The translations under genes were made by a program, and so were the position numbers. From contig CBFGSB010000022.1 in NCBI GenBank assembly GCA_965651325.1, forward strand, positions 1 to 26,049: DNA of 26,049 bases. Reading direction: 5' to 3'. The notes beneath the pieces were generated by a model. That model was not told the origin of the DNA. It made no database searches and saw only the letters and a list, made by a program, of their open reading frames with translations. This document shows, piece after piece, positions 7,726-14,089 of the stretch; the first letter of the stretch is position 1, and each line of letters starts with the position of its first letter. The stretch is from IDS-8 sp965651325. Lineage in GTDB: Bacteria; Pseudomonadota; Gammaproteobacteria; Steroidobacterales; Woeseiaceae.

Positions 7726-8459
7726 ACGACGACGACCTGATCCTTTATTACTACGGCGACGGCCTCGATGATGCCGAGCGTGCTGTCATTGACGCCGCCC
7801 TACGTAACGATGCCTCGCTGCGTGAGCGCTACGGGGAGCTGCGCCTGTCGCTGGACCGCTTGCAGGAGGAGCCGACGGTACGCGCGCCCGCCGATGCGGT
7901 CGCGCGTTGGCATCGCAGCATCGAACGGGCCGCCTCGGTGGCGCGTGTCTATGCGCGACGCCGCGACCGGTCCTGGCACCTTAACTCGTTCGCCTGGGGC
8001 GCGCTGGCCGCGGCCTGCGTGGCCGCTATCGGCCTCGCCTATTACGGGGAGCGCAATGTGCCGCCCACACCGGTTGCCGAGAGGGGCGACCCGGTTTTCG
8101 ACGAGGGTTCGTCGATGCCGGCCGTGGTACCGACGTCGTTTGCGCGCGGTGTGCAGGTGTATCTGCGGGACAGCCGGCGGGACATTGTCCGCCTGGCGAA
8201 CGATGCAGGCGCGGACCGGACGCTGCTGCTCATGGATATCCTGCGCCAGAACCGGCTGTTCGAGCAGGCGGCGCGCAACAACGGCGCAGAGGACGTGGCG
8301 CGCGTCCTGCGCGCATTCGAGCCGGTGCTGTTGCGCCTCGCGAGTGAAGACGTGAGCGACGAGGATGCTGCCGCGTTGCGGGCGCAGCTCGCATTCGAAT
8401 TGAACGTGGTGCTAACCAAACTGCAGCAACGCGAATCTGATGACACAGAGTCCATCTAG
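7722..8459 (+). CDS. Probable membrane-anchored anti-sigma factor
   Basis: This 245-residue protein overlaps the sigma gene by four bases. The N-terminus (MNDDDLILYYYGDGLDDAERAVIDAAL) looks like an anti-sigma domain: it is acidic and helical, with the pattern of a zf-HC2-like fold but without its Cys and His ligands. A single membrane helix lies near residues 90-108 (GALAAACVAAIGLAYYG), and the rest should be periplasmic with helical character. The usual role is to hold the cognate sigma at the membrane until an envelope signal releases it. Function is inferred mainly from position, size and topology; I recognise no conserved sensor domain in the C-terminal part. Confidence 0.72.
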   Translation: MNDDDLILYYYGDGLDDAERAVIDAALRNDASLRERYGELRLSLDRLQEEPTVRAPADAVARWHRSIERAASVARVYARRRDRSWHLNSFAWGALAAACVAAIGLAYYGERNVPPTPVAERGDPVFDEGSSMPAVVPTSFARGVQVYLRDSRRDIVRLANDAGADRTLLLMDILRQNRLFEQAARNNGAEDVARVLRAFEPVLLRLASEDVSDEDAAALRAQLAFELNVVLTKLQQRESDDTESI

Positions 8460-8474
8460 TCGAAAGGATTATTC

Positions 8475-9386
8475 ATGATGTACCAAACCCTACTGGCTTG
8501 CCTGCTCGTGAGCCTTGGCGCGGCGGCCGTTGCGCAGCAGGTAGAAGCGCCGGAGCAGCGCGCAACTGCCGAAGAGGCGGAGGCACTGAAGATCGAGGCG
8601 GTCGAGGCGCTCATGTCGGCGCCGCCCGAGAGAGCCTTCGCAATCCTGGAGAAGGTCCTGCAAGGCGAGGGTAGCAACGAGCTGAAGGAGCGTGCGCTGT
8701 TCGTGCTGAGCCAGGTCGAGCTGCCGGAGGCGCAGGATCTTCTGATGCAAACGGCGGCTTCCGCGAACAGTCCGCTGCGCCACGAGGCCATCCGGATGAT
8801 CGGTATCGGCGGCGGCCCCGAGGCGCTGGCGGGACTCGCGGATTTGTACGCGAACGGTGATGCCCGGACGAAGGAGGCGGTGCTCCAAGCCTGGCTCATC
8901 GCCGACGATAGCAAAGCCGTCTACCGGGTAGCCGCCAATGCACAGAATGCCGAAGAGTTCGAGGAAGCGGTGGAGATCCTCGGGGCGATGGGCGCGGTGG
9001 ACGAACTGCGCGCGCTGCGCGACCGCACCGACATGGCCGAGGTCCTCATCCAAGCCTATGCCGTCGCGGACGATACAGAGTCGCTGCGGGAGCTCGCGCT
9101 GGACTCCAAAAACCCCGGGATCCAGGCGAAGGCCATACAAGGGCTCGGCATCACCGGCGGCGACCCGGACATCCTGGTCGGCATCTATCGCGACACCGAT
9201 ACCCCGGAGATCAAGGTTGCCGTTCGCGAAGCCCTGCTGATCGGCGATCACGACGAGGCCGTGATGCAGCTCTACCGCGAGAGCCGGGACAGCGCCGAGA
9301 AACGCGAGCTGCTGCAAACGCTAGTCAACATGGATAGCGATGCCGCGTGGGAGATCATCGACTCGACCTTGGAGAGCGCGCAATGA
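8475..9386 (+). CDS. Exported HEAT-repeat protein
   Basis: This 303-residue protein begins with a clear signal peptide (MMYQTLLACLLVSLGAAAVAQQ, likely cleaved near residue 20). It then consists of helical repeats of about 30 residues with HEAT-like spacing, for example SNELKERALFVLSQVELPEA, SPLRHEAIRMIGIGGGPEAL and GIQAKAIQGLGITGGDPDI. Such repeats form a curved scaffold for protein contacts. It follows the anti-sigma gene by 15 bp with an AAAGGA site before the ATG (8475 or 8478). It is therefore the third gene of the sigma operon and may feed envelope information to the anti-sigma factor. No enzymatic motif is seen. Confidence 0.78.
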   Translation: MMYQTLLACLLVSLGAAAVAQQVEAPEQRATAEEAEALKIEAVEALMSAPPERAFAILEKVLQGEGSNELKERALFVLSQVELPEAQDLLMQTAASANSPLRHEAIRMIGIGGGPEALAGLADLYANGDARTKEAVLQAWLIADDSKAVYRVAANAQNAEEFEEAVEILGAMGAVDELRALRDRTDMAEVLIQAYAVADDTESLRELALDSKNPGIQAKAIQGLGITGGDPDILVGIYRDTDTPEIKVAVREALLIGDHDEAVMQLYRESRDSAEKRELLQTLVNMDSDAAWEIIDSTLESAQ

Positions 9387-9437
9387 AGTGCGCCGGTTCT
9401 GCCGGCTTGTTCGCGACGCTCCTGCCCGGCGGCCGAC

Positions 9438-10049
9438 CTAACCGGCCTTGATGCCGTCGACCAGGTATTCGCCCAGCCGTTTCGCCAGGGTTTCCGGTTT
9501 CAGCGTCGCGACGCCGGTTTTGTCCAGCTTCCCGGTGCTGGCGAGCATGGCCAGGCCGTGCACCAACGACCAGGCTGTCATGGCGAGCTCGGCGGGCGGG
9601 CGATCGCGGAACTGCCCGGCGTCTATCCCATTTTCGATGATCCGTACCAGCCCCTGGAATGCTTCCTGGGCGGTTTTCTGCTGATTCTCGTTCGCCGCCT
9701 CGTCGGGTAGTACGCCGCCGAACATCAGGTGGTTCATTTCCGGGTGCTCGGTCGCCAACTCCACGTAAGCCACCCCGGCCGCAATGAGCTGCCGCCGGGG
9801 ATCGTCGGGGTGTTTCGCCACCGCGCTCGCCATCGCATCGCGCAGCCGGGTGAAGCCGATCTCCGCGAGCGCCGCCAGCAACGATTGCTTGTCGGGGAAA
9901 TGGCGATACGGCGCGGTGTGACTCACGCCGGCCGCTTTGGCGACCGAGCGCAGGCTGACCTGGCCGACGCCTTCCTGGCGCAGCAGGCGTTCGCCCGCCT
10001 CGAGCAGCGCTGCCCGCAAGTTCCCGTGGTGATAAGAGGTTTTTGCCAT
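9438..10049 (-). CDS. TetR family transcriptional regulator
   Basis: The chosen ATG at 10049 gives 203 residues starting MAKTSYHHGNLR, the usual opening of this TetR subgroup; an ATG four codons earlier is possible. The N-terminal helix-turn-helix is visible at about residues 25-55 (VSLRSVAKAAGVSHTAPYRHFPDKQSLLAAL). The C-terminal part, with MNHLMFGG and TAWSLVHGLAML, matches the WHG-type ligand domain. It is divergent from a membrane-protein operon, and the gap contains two dyads sharing GTTGACA half-sites. It therefore probably represses that operon and perhaps itself, and responds to an unidentified small hydrophobic ligand. Confidence 0.88.
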   Translation of the reverse strand: MAKTSYHHGNLRAALLEAGERLLRQEGVGQVSLRSVAKAAGVSHTAPYRHFPDKQSLLAALAEIGFTRLRDAMASAVAKHPDDPRRQLIAAGVAYVELATEHPEMNHLMFGGVLPDEAANENQQKTAQEAFQGLVRIIENGIDAGQFRDRPPAELAMTAWSLVHGLAMLASTGKLDKTGVATLKPETLAKRLGEYLVDGIKAG

Positions 10050-10071
10050 GTCGGCGATCATCGCATATCGA

Positions 10072-10088
10072 TGTTGACAATGTCCACA
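10072..10088. promoter_or_regulatory. TetR operator candidate, site 1
   Basis: TGTTGACA-A-TGTCCACA is a 17-bp palindrome with one mismatch between arms. It covers the -35 box of the forward operon and lies 23 bp from the tetR start, so binding would block both directions. Confidence 0.6.
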
Positions 10089-10102
10089 TCCGGCCCTAGA
10101 CT
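10074..10102 (+). promoter_or_regulatory. Promoter of the ABA4-like operon
   Basis: A perfect TTGACA (10074-10079) is spaced 17 bp from TAGACT (10097-10102). The -35 is part of operator site 1, and site 2 lies just downstream of the expected start of transcription. Confidence 0.62.
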
Positions 10103-10113
10103 GCGGCCGTGAA

Positions 10114-10130
10114 TGTTTCCACTGTCAACT
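10114..10130. promoter_or_regulatory. TetR operator candidate, site 2
   Basis: TGTTTCCACTGTCAACT read on the other strand starts AGTTGACA, sharing the GTTGACA half with site 1; its second half is less well conserved. The site centres (10080 and 10122) are 42 bp apart, close to four DNA turns, which would put both dimers on one face of the helix. Confidence 0.45.
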
Positions 10131-10152
10131 TATCGACGTCCACGGAGGGCCT

Positions 10153-10593
10153 ATGAACTGGGAAACCGTCTTCCAGGTTGCCAACCTGCTCGCGATCGCC
10201 GGGTGGGCGATCCTCATCTTCGCGCCGCGCCGCTGGAAGGCGGCCCAGCTCCTGCCGGCGTACGTCCTGCCCGCGATCCTGGGCGCCGCCTACTTCATGC
10301 TCGTGGCCGTGTACTTCGCGGGCGCGGAGGGCGGCTACTCCACGTTGGCCACGGTCGGCCGGTTGTTCGAGAGCGAGCCGATACGGCTCGCCGGCTGGCT
10401 GCATTACCTGGCGTTCGACCTGTTCATCGGAGCGTGGATTGCCCGCCGCGCCGATGAGCGCGGACTGTCCCGCGTGATCCAGGCACCGCTCCTCGCCGTC
10501 ACGTTCCTGTTCGGCCCGGTCGGGTTGCTCGTCTTCATGTTCTATCAGCTTGGAACCGGCGCGCGACCTGTGCCGGTGGGAGGTGCCCAATGA
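10153..10593 (+). CDS. ABA4-like (DUF4281) membrane protein
   Basis: This 146-residue membrane protein has four hydrophobic segments. It resembles the ABA4-like family (PF14108/DUF4281): the motif GWLHYLAFDLFIGAWIARRADERG in the middle and LFGPVGLLVFMFY near the end are the parts I recognise. Plant ABA4 is needed for neoxanthin formation; the bacterial members have no established reaction, so no enzymatic role is claimed. It is the first gene behind the TetR-controlled promoter and overlaps the next gene by four bases (ATGA). The pair is likely expressed together when the regulator is released. Confidence 0.75.
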   Translation: MNWETVFQVANLLAIAGWAILIFAPRRWKAAQLLPAYVLPAILGAAYFMLVAVYFAGAEGGYSTLATVGRLFESEPIRLAGWLHYLAFDLFIGAWIARRADERGLSRVIQAPLLAVTFLFGPVGLLVFMFYQLGTGARPVPVGGAQ

Positions 10594-11423
10594 GTGTCGC
10601 GATATTCGATGTCTTTCCCCGTACCGTTCCGGTTCGCGAGCCGGCGCCGGAGACGCGTGCCTGGCGCGACGTGTCCTGGGTGTTCCTCGCATTGTTCGCG
10701 GTGACGCTCGGCGCGCTCATGCTCGACGAACGCCTGCTCAACGGCATTTCCGTCTGGATCAAGCCGCTCAAGTTCCAGGCCTCGCTCGCGTTGCATTTCG
10801 CAACTCTCGTGCTGCTGGCGAAGCTCCTGACCGGAGCGCGGCGGCGCTCGCCGGCTTTCCGGCGCATCGTCGCCGCGAGTACCGCCGCCGGCCTGTTCGA
10901 GATCGGTTACATCATGCTGCAGGCCGCGCGCGGGAGAGCCTCGCATTTCAACAACGACACGGTGCTCGAGTCCGTCATGTACAGCCTCATGGGCGTCGGC
11001 GCCGTGATCCTCGTGGTGGCGCCGCTCGTCATGGGCCTCTGGTTGTGGCGCGACCATCGGGGAACCCTGCGGTCCGATCCGCTGCGCCTGGCCGCGGCGC
11101 TCGGGCTGGTACTGTCGGCCGCGGCCACCCTCATCGTTGCCGGCTACATGTCGGCATCCGGTGCGCACTGGGTCGGTAACGTGACGAGTGATGCCGGCGG
11201 GCTGCCGCTGGTGGGGTGGTCACAGCGCGTTGGCGACCTGCGCGTGGCGCACTTTTTTGCAACGCATGGCATGCAGGTGCTGCCGCTGCTCGGTTTCGCA
11301 CTGCGCAAGCGCGGGACGCGAGCCTCGCTCTACGTGGCCGCTGCAACGGCAGCTTGGTTCGCTATTGCGGGGGGTGCTTTCCTCCAGGCATTGCTGGGAC
11401 AGCCGTTCCTGTCGTTGCACTGA
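10590..11423 (+). CDS. Multi-pass membrane protein of unknown function
   Basis: This 277-residue protein has about seven hydrophobic segments. The most distinctive stretch is WIKPLKFQASLALHFATLVLL near residues 50-72. I have a sense of a conserved bacterial family with W(I/L)KPLKF but cannot name it. No catalytic or transport motif is visible. Translation is coupled to the ABA4-like gene by an ATGA overlap, so the two likely act together in the membrane under TetR control. The last 62 bp overlap the end of the convergent gene on the minus strand. Confidence 0.7.
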   Translation: MSVAIFDVFPRTVPVREPAPETRAWRDVSWVFLALFAVTLGALMLDERLLNGISVWIKPLKFQASLALHFATLVLLAKLLTGARRRSPAFRRIVAASTAAGLFEIGYIMLQAARGRASHFNNDTVLESVMYSLMGVGAVILVVAPLVMGLWLWRDHRGTLRSDPLRLAAALGLVLSAAATLIVAGYMSASGAHWVGNVTSDAGGLPLVGWSQRVGDLRVAHFFATHGMQVLPLLGFALRKRGTRASLYVAAATAAWFAIAGGAFLQALLGQPFLSLH

Positions 11424-12201
11424 TGCCCGGGATGACGCTCGTTGTGCCGATCGGCGGCAGCTCGTCCGGTTCCCGGAGATACTCGTAGCGCGCGCGTATG
11501 GTCGCGACCCACGGCAGGTTTTTCGGTTTCGGGCGCCCCATCGGGAAGGTGAAGACGAGCATGTTGGAATCGAAGCTGCCGAACGCGTACTCGTTGACGA
11601 GGTTCCTGGAGAGGGGGAAGCGGCCGTCCGGGAATTCTTCGGGCAGCGGGTGCCCCGCGGTCGCTTGCGGCGGGCCGTAGCGCAGCGCGGCGATCCGGCG
11701 CAGCTCGTCGAATTCCGGGTGCATGGATTGCGGCTCCGCTGCTGCGCGGGCACTGACCTCCGCCGCGACCCGCTCGAGCTCGGCGTGCCAGTCCACCCTT
11801 ACGGAGGGTGTATCGGGGCTTGCTGCCGCAACCGGGGGCGGTTCAGCCCGTGCGGTGCCAGGCAGTGCCGGTTCAACCGGCGACGGTTCAGCCCGCTTTG
11901 ATGCCTCAACGGGATGCGCGACGGCCGGCGTGGGCACCGCGGCCGGTGCTGGCGTGGCCGGTGCCACTTCTTCTGTCCGGGGCGGCGGCAGCTCCCGCGG
12001 GACTGCCGCCGGTTCGGCGGCCGGCCGGCGGATCGAGATTTCCAGCGGCCCCGGCGCCATTCGCGGCCAATCGAAGGTCAGCGGCCACTCGAGCATGCTC
12101 ATAAGGAGCAGCACGGCGGCCGTCGAAATCGCCATGCAAACCGCGAGCCGGCGGTGCGCGTCGTCCCAGGCAGGCGGGTCGGGGGCAAGAGCTGCTTGCA
12201 T
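11362..12201 (-). CDS. Single-TM, proline/alanine-rich protein of unknown function
   Basis: The ATG at 12201 gives 279 residues (MQAALAPDPPAWDDAHRR). An in-frame extension to 12303 exists but looks non-coding. One membrane helix at about residues 20-36 (VCMAISTAAVLLLMSML) is followed by roughly 90 residues rich in Pro, Ala, Glu and Val, like the periplasm-spanning linker of TonB-type proteins. The C-terminal part (VDWHAELERVAAEVSARAAAE onward, ending in a NLVNEYAFGSFDSNMLVFTFPMG region) is a folded domain I do not recognise and is not TonB-C. Before the element inserted, its upstream neighbour was the tRNA-Val gene. It converges on, and overlaps by 62 bp, the membrane-protein gene to its left. 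Confidence 0.62.
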   Translation of the reverse strand: MQAALAPDPPAWDDAHRRLAVCMAISTAAVLLLMSMLEWPLTFDWPRMAPGPLEISIRRPAAEPAAVPRELPPPRTEEVAPATPAPAAVPTPAVAHPVEASKRAEPSPVEPALPGTARAEPPPVAAASPDTPSVRVDWHAELERVAAEVSARAAAEPQSMHPEFDELRRIAALRYGPPQATAGHPLPEEFPDGRFPLSRNLVNEYAFGSFDSNMLVFTFPMGRPKPKNLPWVATIRARYEYLREPDELPPIGTTSVIPGISATTGTAVPAMPGGKHPPQ

Positions 12202-12319
12202 GTTCGATCCGGGAGCGGTGCCGTTCACTTGGATGAACGACACTATGCGATGGTCGCAAGCCGGTGGCAAAAGAATCGCGTCCGAAGGGGGACGGCGCGC
12301 CACTAAAGGGAGGCCGGAG

Positions 12320-12365
12320 TGGTGGGCGGTAGTGGGATTGAACCACTGACCCCTGCCGTGTGAAA
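12320..12365 (-). repeat. Left attachment core: displaced 3' part of tRNA-Val
   Basis: It matches 22284-22329 in 45 of 46 positions and runs from the encoded CCA end (TGG at 12320) through the T arm to the anticodon loop, then diverges. There is no 5' half, so it is not a working tRNA. It is probably the original chromosomal 3' end, cut off when the element inserted. The single difference (12339) is at T-loop position 57 (A here, G in the intact gene), where both purines are allowed. Confidence 0.92.
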
Positions 12366-12458
12366 ACGGATTTTCGAACGTAAGTAAATGTTTTAATTAA
12401 TAGTCCGGCGCAAGGCGCCCGTTGCAAATGCAGTACCTGTCACGACCGTGCAGGATCG
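12366..12458. other. AT-rich left end of the element
   Basis: Just inside the left core, roughly 12366-12403 is clearly AT-rich (it contains AAATGTTTTAATTAATAG) in an otherwise GC-rich window. No gene is present. Such a stretch beside an attachment core could hold a bend or IHF-like site used in integration, but no consensus site is certain. Confidence 0.35.
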
Positions 12459-12483
12459 TCTCACACGATTCTCACACAATCGC
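12459..12483 (+). repeat. Left arm-type repeat (candidate integrase binding site)
   Basis: Two near-identical 11-bp units stand in tandem: TCTCACACGAT and TCTCACACAAT, then CGC. The same block recurs at 22197-22220 near the other end of the element, in the same orientation. Confidence 0.55.
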
Positions 12484-12526
12484 TTCTGGACCGAACTGCC
12501 AGGTTCGACGGCCGCAGCGGATGAAC

Positions 12527-12685
12527 TCAGGCCGCAGGGGTCAGGGGCCGGGCGCGCTTAATTCGTTCGCGTTCGCGGGGCGAGTGCATCGCTTCCCACA
12601 GCTCGCTGCGCTTTTGCACATTGAGCCAGAAATCCGGACTATTGCCGAACACCCGGGCAAGGATGAGGGCAGTCGCCGAAATCCC
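12527..12685 (-). pseudogene. HigA/VapI-type antitoxin remnant (C-terminal part)
   Basis: The minus strand reads ISATALILARVFGNSPDFW, then LNVQKRSELWEAMHSPRERE and a final RARPL segment before the stop at 12527-12529. This matches the second half of Xre-family HigA antitoxins, where FGNSPDFWLNVQ is highly typical. The N-terminal helix-turn-helix half is missing. The codons before it (12686-12736) overlap the end of the cheB reading frame and do not resemble an antitoxin. No HigB toxin is found beside it. It is best read as debris of an earlier toxin-antitoxin cargo, cut where the CheB gene now ends. Confidence 0.7.
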
Positions 12686-12695
12686 TTCCGGATCG

Positions 12696-13721
12696 TCAGG
12701 ACGACTTTCGGTATCGCTCGCTGGCGTCCGGATCACCCCGTAGCAACCGCCGCACCAGCTCCGTGCGCTGCTCCATCTCGTTCGAGTGTTCCTGGTGCTG
12801 CTGCGCGGCGCGGGTATGACCCGCGTCGCTGGCGCGCTTCGCCAGCCGCCGCGACAGCTCGACGTTCTCTTCCAAAGACCGCAGTGCCACCCACAGCGCC
12901 GCTTCCACCTCGTCCTCCTGGCCGCCGAGCAGGACCTCCGCGGTAAGCGCGTGCCCGACGTGACAGCGGAATCGCGTCAGCTTGCCCGCCTGCGTTTCCC
13001 ACAGCGCGCCACCGCAGTCGGGACAGGCGAACGGCGCCAGGGACCCCGCCGGGGGATCCTCAATGGTTTCGGTGCGCGGCCCCTCCTGCCGGTCGGCGCC
13101 GCGAGATTTCCCATCCTGCATCGCGGGAACCTCCGCTGTTTCAGATTCGGTCACCAGTTCCTGAATCAGGTTCGCAATCTCGATCGGCGGCGCGACGTGA
13201 TCGACGTCGACGTCCTCGATCGCGTGTTTCGGCATGTCCGGAAAGTCGGCGTGCTCCGGGTCCTGCACGATCGCGAGTCCGCCGCGCCGCTTGATCGCCA
13301 TCAGGCCGTAGACGCCGTCGTTCAGAACTCCGGAGAGCAACACGCCGACGACCCGCGAACCGAAAACGCGGGCCGCCGTGCGGAACAGGGGATCGATTGC
13401 CGGACGCGCCCGGTTTTCGCGCGGTCCGCGCATGACCTCCATGCGGTCCTCCGACAGCAGGAGGTGGCGATCCGGCGGGGCGACGTACAGGCAGCCTGGC
13501 TCGAATCGCTCGCCGTCGGCGGCGTGCCGCACGGCTAGCGCGGAGGACCGGCCGACGATCATGGGTAACATCCCCGGCGAATCGGGCGATGTATGGAGGA
13601 CGGCGAAGAGCGCCGCGGGAAAATCGTCCGGCAGCGCTCCCGCGATCTGGATGAGAGGACCCAGCGCGCCGGCCGAACCGCCGATCACGACAATGTTGCG
13701 CGCTGCTTTGCGGTTGCCCAT
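12696..13721 (-). CDS. CheB-type protein-glutamate methylesterase without receiver, zinc-ribbon tail
   Basis: The ATG at 13721, preceded by GAGGAG, gives 341 residues. The open frame extends upstream but without CheB-like sequence. The CheB catalytic domain fills about residues 8-190. The triad is visible: Ser16 in GGSAGAL, His43 in AVLHTSPDSPG, and Asp135 in LSGVLNDGVYG. The regulatory receiver domain of classical CheB is absent, so phosphorylation control must be different or missing. A putative zinc ribbon follows (Cys233, Cys236, Cys253, His257), then a Glu/Arg-rich helical tail. It is divergent from the giant CheB-CheR-kinase gene, with which it may form one signalling unit. No chemoreceptor or flagellar gene is near, so the substrate is unknown. 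Confidence 0.88.
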   Translation of the reverse strand: MGNRKAARNIVVIGGSAGALGPLIQIAGALPDDFPAALFAVLHTSPDSPGMLPMIVGRSSALAVRHAADGERFEPGCLYVAPPDRHLLLSEDRMEVMRGPRENRARPAIDPLFRTAARVFGSRVVGVLLSGVLNDGVYGLMAIKRRGGLAIVQDPEHADFPDMPKHAIEDVDVDHVAPPIEIANLIQELVTESETAEVPAMQDGKSRGADRQEGPRTETIEDPPAGSLAPFACPDCGGALWETQAGKLTRFRCHVGHALTAEVLLGGQEDEVEAALWVALRSLEENVELSRRLAKRASDAGHTRAAQQHQEHSNEMEQRTELVRRLLRGDPDASERYRKSS

Positions 13722-13902
13722 CGGTTCTTCTCCTCGCCCCGACAGCGTACCACGCGGACGATTATCCTCCCCGCGCGCGCGGAAGTTAAGTCGGCTACAA
13801 GGCACCGATCCGGTCGGTTTGCAGGCTTTTGCAACCAGAGAAGACGTCGATGCCGCCCACCGCGGCGGCGACCGGGACACGAACACGGAACCCTGCCGCG
13901 AG

Positions 13903-13932
13903 TTGTCTTTAACTGCATGCCCTTGCTAGAAT
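13903..13932 (+). promoter_or_regulatory. Possible upstream promoter of the giant kinase gene
   Basis: TTGTCT (13903-13908) and TAGAAT (13927-13932) are spaced 18 bp. The match is fair (4/6 and 5/6). It lies in the 368-bp gap between the divergent cheB and kinase genes; a poly-C tract lies 42 bp downstream. The rest of the gap shows no gene. Confidence 0.35.
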
Positions 13933-13974
13933 TCCGCGCTCCAACCGCGGCCGAAGGGGGCCGTCCGCTCGCGG

Positions 13975-13988
13975 CCCCCCCCCCCCCC
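13975..13988 (+). repeat. Poly-C tract, 14 bases
   Basis: Fourteen consecutive C residues lie 101 bp before the ATG at 14090, between the two candidate -10 boxes of the giant kinase gene. For the closer box (14003) the tract occupies the -35 position. Tracts of this length are prone to slippage in replication and also to sequencing error. Confidence 0.9.
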
Positions 13989-14002
13989 TGCATGTAACAC
14001 TC

Positions 14003-14008
14003 TACAAT
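14003..14008 (+). promoter_or_regulatory. -10 box close to the giant kinase start
   Basis: TACAAT is followed by six bases and then an in-frame GTG at 14015. The spacing copies the ZIP gene (TACAAT, six bases, ATG). It may give a leaderless message from GTG 14015, or a 75-base leader if translation starts at the ATG at 14090. Confidence 0.4.
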
Positions 14009-14089
14009 CGCGCGGTGCGCGGATCGTCACGCCCGCAACAGGAGCGCAAAGCGATCCGCGGCCCCGCATTCGGATCGCGAGCAACACCC

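Noticed and set aside
12320..12365. Second tRNA-Val gene
   Set aside because: Only the 3' part is present; the sequence diverges at the anticodon loop and no 5' acceptor or D arm follows.
12422..12946. Plus-strand open frame of 174 codons at the left end of the element
   Set aside because: It lies antisense to the cheB end and the HigA remnant, and its composition is that of a shadow frame.
14015..14089. GTG start of the giant kinase 25 codons upstream of the chosen ATG
   Set aside because: The extra residues do not look like the family opening, which starts close to the MPKKRK segment. It is kept as an alternative because of the -10 box six bases before the GTG.
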